A DNA stretch of 62,694 nt, taken from an uncultured Prevotellaceae bacterium. Lineage in GTDB: Bacteria; Bacteroidota; Bacteroidia; Bacteroidales; Bacteroidaceae. Of this stretch, positions 7,580-15,228 are shown piece by piece; the first letter of the stretch is position 1; each line of letters opens with the position of its first letter. The notes under the pieces are model-generated. The model made no database searches. It was not told where the DNA came from and was given only the letters and a program-made list of their open reading frames with translations. The position numbers and the translations under genes are program-made. The stretch is from contig CALEPV010000073.1 of assembly GCA_937910905.1 (NCBI GenBank), positions 1-62,694 of the forward strand. The letters run 5' to 3'.

Positions 7580-8161
7580 TTATGAATTAAGTTGAGTGTC
7601 TGCGTAGAGCCAGTTGCTAATCATGGTCTTGCCGTCCGGCGTGAGTACGCTTTCTGGGTGGAATTGTATGCCTCGTATGTCGAATGAGCGATGCCTTAGC
7701 GCCATAATCTGACCCTCCGCGCTCTCTGCCGTCACTTCGAGGCAGTCGGGCAATCCTTGTCGTGACACCACCCACGAGTGGTAGCGTCCCACCCGCATGG
7801 GTCGCTCTATGCCATTGAACAGCAGGTCGTCGGATGTCACCCTAACGGGTGTCTGCACACCGTGGTACACCTCCGACAGGTTGGTCAGCTGTGCTCCGAA
7901 TGCCTCACCAATGGCTTGATGGCCAAGACACACACCCAGCATGGGCTTACGCCCTGCGTAGCTGCGTATCACGTCGAGCAGCAGCCCCGCCTCCGATGGT
8001 ATGCCAGGGCCTGGCGACAGGATAATCTTGTCGTAACTCTCCAAGTCGGACAGGGCGAACCGGTCGTTGCGTACGGCCACACACTCTGCGCCAAGCTCGC
8101 GCACCAGATGCAACAGGTTGTAGGTGAACGAGTCGTAGTTGTCTATGATGACTGTTTTCAT
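7580..8161 (-). CDS. trpG: Anthranilate synthase glutamine amidotransferase subunit
   Basis: A 193-residue class I glutamine amidotransferase that supplies ammonia to TrpE. The catalytic triad is visible: Cys78 in LGVCLGHQAIG, His167 and Glu169 in QFHPES. The oxyanion strand LSPGPG is at 49-54. Position between trpE (gap 6 bases) and trpD supports trpG rather than pabA, although such subunits can serve both chorismate enzymes. Confidence 0.95.
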   Translation of the reverse strand: MKTVIIDNYDSFTYNLLHLVRELGAECVAVRNDRFALSDLESYDKIILSPGPGIPSEAGLLLDVIRSYAGRKPMLGVCLGHQAIGEAFGAQLTNLSEVYHGVQTPVRVTSDDLLFNGIERPMRVGRYHSWVVSRQGLPDCLEVTAESAEGQIMALRHRSFDIRGIQFHPESVLTPDGKTMISNWLYADTQLNS

Positions 8162-8167
8162 ATTGCC

Positions 8168-9514
8168 TTATATCTTTTCTGACTCAATGATAGCACGTCG
8201 CAGCGCACCGAGCTTGTTGTTTACCTCTTGCAGTTCATATTCTACATCGCTCTTGGCCACTATGCCGCCGCCTGCCTGAAACCACAGCTCACCGTTGCGG
8301 CTCACAAACGTGCGTATGGTGATGGCCTGATTGAGCGAGCCATCGAGCCCGATGAAGCCTATGCAGCCACCGTAGGCACCACGGTTGTGAGGCTCGTACT
8401 CTGTGATGAGCTGCATAGCTCTCACCTTTGGAGCACCCGACAGTGTGCCTGCAGGGAAGGTGTCGATGAATGCACGTATGGGCGAAGCACCGTTGTTGAG
8501 CGTCCCGCTGACGCGCGACACCAAGTGTATCACGTGACTGTAGTACTGCATGTCCTTGAAGAATTCCACATGTACATCGTGACAGTTGCGCGACAGGTCG
8601 TTGCGTGCCAGGTCCACCAGCATCACGTGCTCGGCATTCTCCTTAGGGTCATTGCGCAGGTACTCTGCATTCCTACGGTCTTGCTCTGCATTGCCTGTGC
8701 GGCGCGTGGTGCCGGCTATAGGGTCTATGTATGCAGTGCCGTCGGACAGGATGCGGCAGTGTGTTTCGGGCGAGGAGCCAAAGATGCGGAAGCCACCGAA
8801 GTCGAAATAGAACAGATAGGGCGAGGGGTTGATGCTGCGCAAAGCGCGGTACAGCCGGAAGTCATCGCCCTCGTAGCGCTGGCAGAACCTGCGCGACAGC
8901 ACAATCTGGAACACATCACCTCGCAGACAGTGGCTGATGCCGCGACGTATGTTCTCGCGGTGCTCGTCGTCAGTCAGTGTGCTGGTGACATCTCCCTGTG
9001 CGTGGAACGGATAGTTGTCCAGCAGAGGCGAATGCAACTGTTGTTCCAGCTCTGCCAGGTGGTCGCTCTCGCCTTCGCTGAGCAGCTCGATGAGTGTTAT
9101 GGTATCGTTGTAGTGGTCGAACACCAGTACATATTTATATAATATGTATAGCATATCGGGGGCATCGTTCTCGGCTCGTGTCTCGTCCTTGACGTTAATG
9201 CCCTCGAAATAGCGCACGGCATTGAACGTCGTGTAGCCATACAAGCCACAGTACTCGCTACCCTCGCCTGTAACCTTGTACTGTGCTATGAACTGCTCCA
9301 GAGCGGATACCACATCTGCCGGTTCGCCATGAGCCACAGAGAACTCGGCCAGAGGGCACAGCGCGATGAATGAACGTGCGTTGTCACGACTGTGGTAGTC
9401 GCTACTCTCCATCAGCACGCTCTGCGGATAGAGGTCGCGCAGCCGCATGTAGATACTCACGGGGGTGTGCAGGTCAGCCAGTATGCGGCGGGTGGATGTT
9501 GTATATGTAGTCAT
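8168..9514 (-). CDS. trpE: Anthranilate synthase component I
   Basis: A 448-residue chorismate-binding enzyme making anthranilate from chorismate. C-terminal motifs are DPIAGTTRRTGN, DLARNDLSRNC, FPAGTLSGAPKVRAM and GGCIGFIGLDG. The N-terminal ELLMESSDYHS-like segment (here VLMESSDYHSR, residues 34-44) belongs to the tryptophan feedback site of TrpE proteins. Length is slightly short for the family but complete. It follows trpB by 39 bases, and the gap is filled by 8-bp repeats. Confidence 0.95.
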   Translation of the reverse strand: MTTYTTSTRRILADLHTPVSIYMRLRDLYPQSVLMESSDYHSRDNARSFIALCPLAEFSVAHGEPADVVSALEQFIAQYKVTGEGSEYCGLYGYTTFNAVRYFEGINVKDETRAENDAPDMLYILYKYVLVFDHYNDTITLIELLSEGESDHLAELEQQLHSPLLDNYPFHAQGDVTSTLTDDEHRENIRRGISHCLRGDVFQIVLSRRFCQRYEGDDFRLYRALRSINPSPYLFYFDFGGFRIFGSSPETHCRILSDGTAYIDPIAGTTRRTGNAEQDRRNAEYLRNDPKENAEHVMLVDLARNDLSRNCHDVHVEFFKDMQYYSHVIHLVSRVSGTLNNGASPIRAFIDTFPAGTLSGAPKVRAMQLITEYEPHNRGAYGGCIGFIGLDGSLNQAITIRTFVSRNGELWFQAGGGIVAKSDVEYELQEVNNKLGALRRAIIESEKI

Positions 9515-9550
9515 GGTTGCACTTTTATATTATTGCATTGTTGCATTATT
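9515..9550. repeat. Degenerate 8-bp repeat ahead of trpE
   Basis: Read on the minus strand, the gap between trpB and trpE consists of octamers AATGCAAC, AATGCAAT, AATATAAA, AGTGCAAC, then C and the start ATG. The units resemble those ahead of trpB. Confidence 0.6.
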
Positions 9551-9553
9551 ACA

Positions 9554-10747
9554 CTATGCCTTGTCGGCATTCCGCAGGTATGTGCCAAGATCCTTGTCGC
9601 CTCGTCCGCTCACCGTGAGCACTACGACATCATCCTTCTTGAACTCCATCTTTGGCAACATAGCCAAGGCGTGGGCACTTTCAAGCGCAGGTATGATGCC
9701 CTCCAAGCGTGTCAGTTCGAAGGCTGCCTTAAGTGCTTCATCATCGTTGATAGCCATCACAGTTGCACGTCCTGTCTCTGCCAGATGCGCGTGCAGGGGG
9801 CCTATGCCAGGATAGTCGAGGCCGGCTGAGATGCTGTAAGGCTCCGTTATCTGTCCATCTTCTGTCTGCATGACCAAAGTTCGTGCTCCGTGTATTATGC
9901 CAAGTGTACCGCAATGGATTGTAGCAGCTGTCTCACCGCTGTCTATGCCGTGGCCTCCAGCCTCGCCAAGGAAGATGCGCACACGCTGGTCATTGATGTA
10001 GTGGTAGATAGTGCCGGCTGCATTGGAACCACCACCCACACAGGCCATCAGCACATCCGGGTAGTCGCGCCCTTCGTGCTCCACAAGCTGCTCCTTGATT
10101 TCGCTGCTGATAACACTCTGCAACCGTGCCACCAAATCAGGATATGGGTGAGGGCCAACCGTGGAGCCAATGACATAGAACGTGTCGGATGGATGGCAGC
10201 ACCAGTCGCGTATGGCTTCGTTGGTCGCATCCTTCAGTGTCTTGTTGCCACTCTCCACAGGATATACTTCGGCGCCCAACATACGCATACGCTCTACGTT
10301 GACATGTTGGCGGGCTACGTCCGTGGCTCCCATATACACCCTGCAAGGCATATCCATCAGAGCGCATACCGTGGCTGTGGCCACACCGTGCTGGCCTGCA
10401 CCTGTCTCGGCAATGATGCGACGCTTGCCCATCTGTCTGGCCAGCAGAACCTGCCCTATCGCATTGTTGATCTTATGGGCACCCGTGTGGTTCAGGTCTT
10501 CACGCTTCAAGTAGAGCTTACATCCATAGCGTTCACTCATACGCTTGGCCAGATAGAGCGGTGACGGACGACCTACATAGTCGCGCAACAGGGCGTGATA
10601 CTCCTTCTGGAACTCCGCACTTTCAATGATTGGGAGATACGTCTGCCGCAGGTTCTCAACTGTTGCGTAGAGGATTTCAGGCACGTAGGCTCCTCCGAAC
10701 CTACCGTAATAACCATCTTTCATTTTATGTCTGTTTGTGTTGTACAT
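9554..10747 (-). CDS. trpB: Tryptophan synthase beta subunit
   Basis: A 397-residue PLP enzyme that joins indole and serine. The Schiff-base Lys is residue 92 in HTGAHKINNAIGQ; the phosphate-binding GGGSNAAGT loop and the AGLDYPGIGP segment mark the TrpB1 type that partners TrpA. It is the first structural gene of the operon, about 35 bases past the leader terminator. The ATG at 10747 follows the repeat tract; an ATG at 10723 (MKDGYYGRFGG) is an alternative start close to the conserved core. Confidence 0.96.
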   Translation of the reverse strand: MYNTNRHKMKDGYYGRFGGAYVPEILYATVENLRQTYLPIIESAEFQKEYHALLRDYVGRPSPLYLAKRMSERYGCKLYLKREDLNHTGAHKINNAIGQVLLARQMGKRRIIAETGAGQHGVATATVCALMDMPCRVYMGATDVARQHVNVERMRMLGAEVYPVESGNKTLKDATNEAIRDWCCHPSDTFYVIGSTVGPHPYPDLVARLQSVISSEIKEQLVEHEGRDYPDVLMACVGGGSNAAGTIYHYINDQRVRIFLGEAGGHGIDSGETAATIHCGTLGIIHGARTLVMQTEDGQITEPYSISAGLDYPGIGPLHAHLAETGRATVMAINDDEALKAAFELTRLEGIIPALESAHALAMLPKMEFKKDDVVVLTVSGRGDKDLGTYLRNADKA

Positions 10748-10779
10748 TCTTGCATTATATCATTTTTGCATTGTCGCAT
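10740..10779. repeat. Degenerate 8-bp repeat ahead of trpB
   Basis: On the minus strand five octamers run into the gene: AATGCGAC, AATGCAAA, AATGATAT, AATGCAAG, AATGTACA. Each begins AATG, and the last one supplies the trpB start codon. Confidence 0.65.
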
Positions 10780-10780
10780 T

Positions 10781-10820
10781 AAAAAAAGAGCCTGTCGTGA
10801 GATTTCACTGACAGGCTCTT
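10781..10820 (-). terminator. trp attenuator terminator
   Basis: AAGAGCCTGTC (10786-10796) pairs perfectly with GACAGGCTCTT (10810-10820). The loop can extend the stem by a further GTGA/TCAC. In the direction of trp transcription the hairpin is followed by seven T (10781-10787). It sits between the leader peptide and trpB, so it would stop trp transcription unless disrupted. Confidence 0.9.
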
Positions 10821-10853
10821 ACACTTTCTTTATCTATAATGGTGTATATAGGG

Positions 10854-10890
10854 CAGTTGCACTCACGGCTTTTAAGGTCTTGAGTTATGC
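10854..10890 (-). promoter_or_regulatory. trp leader RNA segments 1 and 2 (pause and antiterminator pairing)
   Basis: Segment 1 (GCATAACTCA, 10881-10890) lies just after the Trp codons and can pair with TGAGTGC (10859-10865), with a two-base bulge. Segment 2 (CGTGAG at 10862-10867 and ACTG at 10854-10857) can instead pair with CTCACG (10796-10801) and CAGT (10807-10810) inside the terminator. These exclusive pairings fit classical attenuation. Energies were not computed. Confidence 0.6.
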
Positions 10891-10922
10891 CACCACCAAT
10901 ATGCACTAGCTATAGTAAACAT
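10872..10922 (-). CDS. trpL: trp operon leader peptide
   Basis: A 16-codon frame on the minus strand encodes MFTIASAYWWWHNSRP. The three consecutive TGG codons (10890-10898) are the hallmark of a trp attenuation sensor. It begins about 23 bases after the TAnnTTTG promoter box and ends about 52 bases before the terminator hairpin. A ribosome stalled at the Trp codons would cover RNA segment 1, while one at the stop codon would cover segment 2. No Shine-Dalgarno is visible, as usual in this phylum. The reading is sequence-based and has not been tested. Confidence 0.88.
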   Translation of the reverse strand: MFTIASAYWWWHNSRP

Positions 10923-10943
10923 GCTGTTCTGATTGATTACGCC

Positions 10944-10975
10944 GCAAAAGTATGGATTTGTTATGATACGTGCAA
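10944..10975 (-). promoter_or_regulatory. trp operon promoter
   Basis: On the minus strand a TTG (10973-10975) is followed after 20 bases by TACTTTTG (10945-10952), an excellent match to the Bacteroidota -33/-7 promoter. Transcription would start just before the leader peptide. The promoter overlaps the region downstream of the TPR gene that ends at 11039. Confidence 0.85.
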
Positions 10976-11038
10976 GAATTATTGCAATTATTGCAGCGCT
11001 ATTGCCATTTTTCTTTCAAATGCTTATTTATATGCTGT

Positions 11039-12337
11039 TTACTCGTCACCCAGCAGAGCGTCCATCTCGGCCTCTTGAGCCTTCTTGCCCAGTACGTTGT
11101 ACACAGAACGCAGACGCGATGCCCACTTGCGGACATTGTCCGGCTCCAGTTCACGTATCTTCAGGAAGTAAGCCTCAGCCTTGGCATAGCAATCCTTCAC
11201 AGGTGCTACAGCTGCGTCGAACTGTGCCTGTGTCATCTTCTTGCCAGCCAGCTGCTCGTTGATGTCGAAGCCCCAGTCGCAGTAGCAAACGCCGGCATTG
11301 TAGATAGCATCGCTGAATGTCGGGTCAGCCTCGATAGCCTTGTCGAAGTACGGGATTGCCTGCTCGAACTTGCGGTCGTTCATCAGGATGGTACCCATTG
11401 CGTAGTTACCCAAGCGACTTGCAGGGTCAGCTTCCAGAATGCTGTTGGTAAAAGCCTTGGCCTCATCAATCTGATTCTTGCTGAAGTAGTATGCCAGTAT
11501 GTTCTGAGCTATACCCTCATTGTTGTCCGCGTCTTCCAGAACCACCTGACGGCCAGCCTCCAGCCATGCAGCGGTATCGCCCTGCTCAATGAGAGCTGCA
11601 ATGTAGAGCTGGTTGGCCTGAGACTTCTGCTCCTCGTACTGCTTAGCGAGGGCGATGTAGTTGGAGATGGTGGCAAAGTCCTTGGCATTGTATGCGCAAA
11701 GGCAGGTGAAGAATGCCATCTGCGGTGCATTAGGGTCATTCTCGACAGCTGTCTCCTCGGCTACGATGGTGTAGAGCTTTGAGTAGTCCATCCAGCGTAC
11801 GAAGCAGGCCTCAGCCTCAGCATACTTCTCCTCACCGTAGAACTGCTGACCGCAAAAAGCCAGATACTGACGACAGTTGAGAGCAAATGCCTTGTTGCGC
11901 ACGCTATAGCATACGACATCCGAGTCTTTCTGACGCTTGGCGATGGTACCGTTCTCGAGTTCCACCTTGTAGCACTGCTCCATAGCATCAACAGCTTCGA
12001 GCACGATGTCGTGGAAAGGCTGTACTTCAATCTGCTCGCCAGCCTGCAACTTGCTTACATATCCGTTCACCAGGAACAGCTTCAAGTTGGCCTTCACATC
12101 CCACGCACTAGCCAGCTGACGCTTGGTCTCAGGGCTGGTGAGCGTGGGCTCAATCATCTCAAGTGTGGATGATATCAGTTCTTGCAGTTTCTGCTCATCT
12201 GCAGGCTTGCGCTCTGGCTGTGCCACAAGATCCTGAGCCTGTTCCATCTTGGCGCGAGCCTTCTTCACTACGCCATCCTGAGCGAATGTAGCAGTTGCTG
12301 AAGCTACCAGCAGTGCTGCACAAATAAGTTTCTTCAT
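11039..12337 (-). CDS. Exported tetratricopeptide-repeat protein
   Basis: A 432-residue protein with a signal peptide (MKKLICAALLVASATATFAQ, cut near residue 20) and no retained membrane helix, so probably periplasmic. Helical TPR-type repeats occupy the C-terminal half, for instance ASRLGNYAMGTILMNDRKFE and the following FSDAIYNAGVCYCDWGFD. A coiled, glutamine-rich stretch follows the signal. TPR proteins act as protein-binding scaffolds; no enzymatic domain is seen and the partner is unknown. It is transcribed from its own promoter at 12387-12419. No clear terminator was found before the trp promoter downstream. Confidence 0.85.
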   Translation of the reverse strand: MKKLICAALLVASATATFAQDGVVKKARAKMEQAQDLVAQPERKPADEQKLQELISSTLEMIEPTLTSPETKRQLASAWDVKANLKLFLVNGYVSKLQAGEQIEVQPFHDIVLEAVDAMEQCYKVELENGTIAKRQKDSDVVCYSVRNKAFALNCRQYLAFCGQQFYGEEKYAEAEACFVRWMDYSKLYTIVAEETAVENDPNAPQMAFFTCLCAYNAKDFATISNYIALAKQYEEQKSQANQLYIAALIEQGDTAAWLEAGRQVVLEDADNNEGIAQNILAYYFSKNQIDEAKAFTNSILEADPASRLGNYAMGTILMNDRKFEQAIPYFDKAIEADPTFSDAIYNAGVCYCDWGFDINEQLAGKKMTQAQFDAAVAPVKDCYAKAEAYFLKIRELEPDNVRKWASRLRSVYNVLGKKAQEAEMDALLGDE

Positions 12338-12386
12338 AGTTGTTGTGTGTAAATATAGATTGCTTGATTATTCGCTTACAACGCCG

Positions 12387-12419
12387 CAAATATACGAACT
12401 GTCTCCGTTAATTGAGCAA
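12387..12419 (-). promoter_or_regulatory. Promoter of the TPR gene
   Basis: TATATTTG on the minus strand (12387-12394) lies 22 bases downstream of a TTG (12417-12419). It is about 50 bases from the start codon at 12337. Confidence 0.65.
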
Positions 12420-12443
12420 ATCATAGCGAGTAATTTACATCTT

Positions 12444-15017
12444 TTACATCTCTGCCGATGGCTGAGCACCAGCATTCTGCACATCACTGGCGATGTCTGT
12501 GGCTTCGCTTACGGCAGTTGTAGCCTCTGCGGTCTCTACAGCTTCGCCTTCACCCTCAGTCTGTTCCTCTTCTTCCTCTGTAGGCACAATGCATACGTTG
12601 GCTATGGTGTCGCCGCGCTTGGCCAGCTCGATGAGCTTCACGCCTTGTGTCACACGCCCACGTACTGCAATGGCCGACAGCTTCAGTCGCAACGTAACGC
12701 CCGACTTGTTTATTATCATGAGGTCGTCTTCGTCGGTAACGCACTTAATGGCTGTGAGCGGACCTGTCTTGTCGGTCACTTCGAGTGTCTTCACACCCTT
12801 GCCGCCACGGTTGGTGATGCGGTAGTCTTCTACATCGCTTCGCTTGCCAAAGCCATTCTCAGACACTACAAGGATTGTCTCTTTCTCTGGGTCGTTGACG
12901 ACAACCATGCCTACTACTTCGTCGCCTTCATCGAGCCAGATGCCACGCACACCGATTGAGTTGCGGCCTACAGGACGTACCGCAGACTCGTTGAAGCGTA
13001 TGGCTCGTCCTGTGCGGTTTGCCATAACAATCTCGTCCTCGCCGTTGGTCAGAGCCACATCAATAACACGGTCGCCCTCGTTGATATTGATAGCAATCAC
13101 ACCGTTCTGGCGTGGGCGGCTGTACTGTTCGAGCGATGTCTTCTTGATGATGCCGTCCTTGGTGCAGAACACCACGTTGTGGCTGCTGTTGAAATCGGGA
13201 TCGCTGAGTTTCTTGATGTATAGGCAAGCATTGACGGCATCGCCCGACTCGATGTTGAGCATGTTCTGGATTGCACGACCCTTGGAGTTCTTTGCGCCCT
13301 CTGGGATGTCGTATACCTTGAGCCAGTAGCAGCGTCCTTTCTGGGTGAAGAACAGCATGGTGTTGTGCATCGTGGCACGATAGATATGCTCTATGAAGTC
13401 GGCATCGCGAGTGGCGCTTCCCTTTGCACCTATGCCTCCACGTCCTTGGGTGCGGAACTCAGCCAGCGGTGTGCGCTTGATATATCCCATGTGGCTGATG
13501 GTGATAACCACTTCGTCATCGGCATAGAAATCCTCCGGATTGAACTCCTCTGAGCTGTACACAATCTCTGAACGGCGCGGGTCGCCGTACTGCTCCTTCA
13601 CCTCCTGCAGCTCGTCCTTGATCACCTGCCAGCAGAGGTTGTCATCGGTCAGTATCTGATTGTAGTACTCAATCTTCTTCATCAGCTCATCGTACTCGGC
13701 GTGTAGTTTCTCCTGCTGCAGACCTGTTAGCTGTGCCAGACGCATATCAACAATTGCCTTAGACTGTACCTCGTCCAGGCTGAAGCGTTCCTGCAAAGCC
13801 ACGCGTGCAGCTTCGGGTGAACGGCTGGCCTTGATGATGTGTACCACCTCATCGATGTTATCGGACGCTATAATCAGTCCTTCCAGGATGTGTGCACGTT
13901 CCTCGGCCTTGCGCTTGTCGTATTCTGTGCGACGAATCACCACGTCGTGGCGATGCTCTACGAAGCACTGTATGCAGTCGCGCAGTGTGAGCAACTTAGG
14001 ACGGCCCTTGACCAGCGCAATGCTATTGACTGAGAATGATGTCTGTAGCTGCGTCAGCTTGTAGAGCTTGTTTAGGATGACATTGGCATTGAAGTCTCGC
14101 TTCACATCGATTACGATACGCATACCCTCACGGTCGCTCTCGTCGTTGGCATTGCTGATACCCTCTATTTTGTGCTCGTTAACCAAGTCGGCAATGTTCT
14201 TGATGAGCTCTGCCTTGTTCACGCCGTAAGGTATCTCCGACACTACGATCTTGTCGTGCTGCTCGCCAGCCTCTATTTCGGCACGTGCCCGCATGATGAT
14301 GCGCCCGCGTCCGGTCTCGTAGGCTTCGCGCACTCCTTGCATACCATATATATATCCTCCTGTCGGAAAGTCTGGAGCCTTGACATATTGCATCAGGCCT
14401 TCCACGTCAATTTCAGGATTGTCAATGTAAGCTATGCTGGCATCGATGACCTCGCCGAGGTTGTGGGTAGGAATGTTTGTGGCCATACCCACAGCGATAC
14501 CTGTAGCGCCGTTGACCAGCAGGTTAGGTATCTTGGTAGGCATCACGCTGGGCTCCTTGAGCGAACCGTCGAAGTTGTCGTCCATATCGACAGTCTCCTT
14601 CTCCAAGTCCTGCATCATGGCCTCGCCCATGCTCGACAGACGCGCCTCCGTATAACGCATAGCGGCAGGTGAGTCGCCGTCCACGGAGCCGAAGTTGCCC
14701 TGTCCGTCGACCAATGTATAGCGCATGTTCCAGTCCTGTGCCAGGCGCACCATAGCGAAGTACACGCTACTGTCGCCGTGCGGGTGGTAGTGACCCAGCA
14801 CATTACCCACTGTGCGGGCGCACTTGCGATAGTCCTTATCGTGGGTATTGCCGTCCTGACGCATACCATAGAGTATACGACGATGCACTGGTTTGAAGCC
14901 ATCGCGCGCATCGGGCAGCGCACGCGCCACGATTACGGACATTGAATAGTCTAGGAATGACGAGCGCATCTCACGCTCAATGTCCACTTTGATAATTCTG
15001 TCTTCTAAATCTTCCAT
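12444..15017 (-). CDS. gyrA: DNA gyrase subunit A
   Basis: An 857-residue type II topoisomerase subunit that breaks and rejoins DNA for negative supercoiling. The catalytic Tyr is residue 122 in AMRYTEARLS, the same number as in E. coli. The quinolone-determining stretch HPHGDSSVYFAMVR has Ser83 but Phe at 87, where E. coli has Asp. The C-terminal beta-pinwheel carries a GyrA-box-like TNRGGKG, which argues for gyrase over topoisomerase IV. It ends in a long acidic, Ala/Glu/Thr-rich tail from about residue 815. Its promoter is at 15100-15130. Confidence 0.95.
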   Translation of the reverse strand: MEDLEDRIIKVDIEREMRSSFLDYSMSVIVARALPDARDGFKPVHRRILYGMRQDGNTHDKDYRKCARTVGNVLGHYHPHGDSSVYFAMVRLAQDWNMRYTLVDGQGNFGSVDGDSPAAMRYTEARLSSMGEAMMQDLEKETVDMDDNFDGSLKEPSVMPTKIPNLLVNGATGIAVGMATNIPTHNLGEVIDASIAYIDNPEIDVEGLMQYVKAPDFPTGGYIYGMQGVREAYETGRGRIIMRARAEIEAGEQHDKIVVSEIPYGVNKAELIKNIADLVNEHKIEGISNANDESDREGMRIVIDVKRDFNANVILNKLYKLTQLQTSFSVNSIALVKGRPKLLTLRDCIQCFVEHRHDVVIRRTEYDKRKAEERAHILEGLIIASDNIDEVVHIIKASRSPEAARVALQERFSLDEVQSKAIVDMRLAQLTGLQQEKLHAEYDELMKKIEYYNQILTDDNLCWQVIKDELQEVKEQYGDPRRSEIVYSSEEFNPEDFYADDEVVITISHMGYIKRTPLAEFRTQGRGGIGAKGSATRDADFIEHIYRATMHNTMLFFTQKGRCYWLKVYDIPEGAKNSKGRAIQNMLNIESGDAVNACLYIKKLSDPDFNSSHNVVFCTKDGIIKKTSLEQYSRPRQNGVIAININEGDRVIDVALTNGEDEIVMANRTGRAIRFNESAVRPVGRNSIGVRGIWLDEGDEVVGMVVVNDPEKETILVVSENGFGKRSDVEDYRITNRGGKGVKTLEVTDKTGPLTAIKCVTDEDDLMIINKSGVTLRLKLSAIAVRGRVTQGVKLIELAKRGDTIANVCIVPTEEEEEQTEGEGEAVETAEATTAVSEATDIASDVQNAGAQPSAEM

Positions 15018-15099
15018 TGTGTATTCTTATATGCTAACGTTGTCCAATTAATTCCAAACGGCATTATTCTGTTTTGCTTTGTATGGGCTTAAAAACGTG

Positions 15100-15130
15100 C
15101 AAAAGTACACAAAATCTGCAAAACAAACAA
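15100..15130 (-). promoter_or_regulatory. gyrA promoter
   Basis: On the minus strand TTG (15128-15130), 20 bases, TACTTTTG (15100-15107). It is divergent from the M16 peptidase promoter at 15170-15199. Confidence 0.8.
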
Positions 15131-15169
15131 ATTATCGGGCCATTATAGACGATGTAAAATGTACTTATT

Positions 15170-15199
15170 TTGGCTATAATGCAATAATAGTTACCTTTG
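15170..15199 (+). promoter_or_regulatory. Promoter of the M16 peptidase gene
   Basis: TTG (15170-15172), 19 bases, TACCTTTG (15192-15199). It lies about 30 bases before the ATG at 15229, which rules out the in-frame ATG at 15079 as the start. Confidence 0.8.
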
Positions 15200-15228
15200 C
15201 AGCGGAATTGCGTAACACCATCTTATAT

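Noticed and set aside
15079..15228. Upstream ATG for the M16 peptidase
   Set aside because: It lies before the promoter (15170-15199), and the 50 added residues would mask the signal peptide that begins at 15229.
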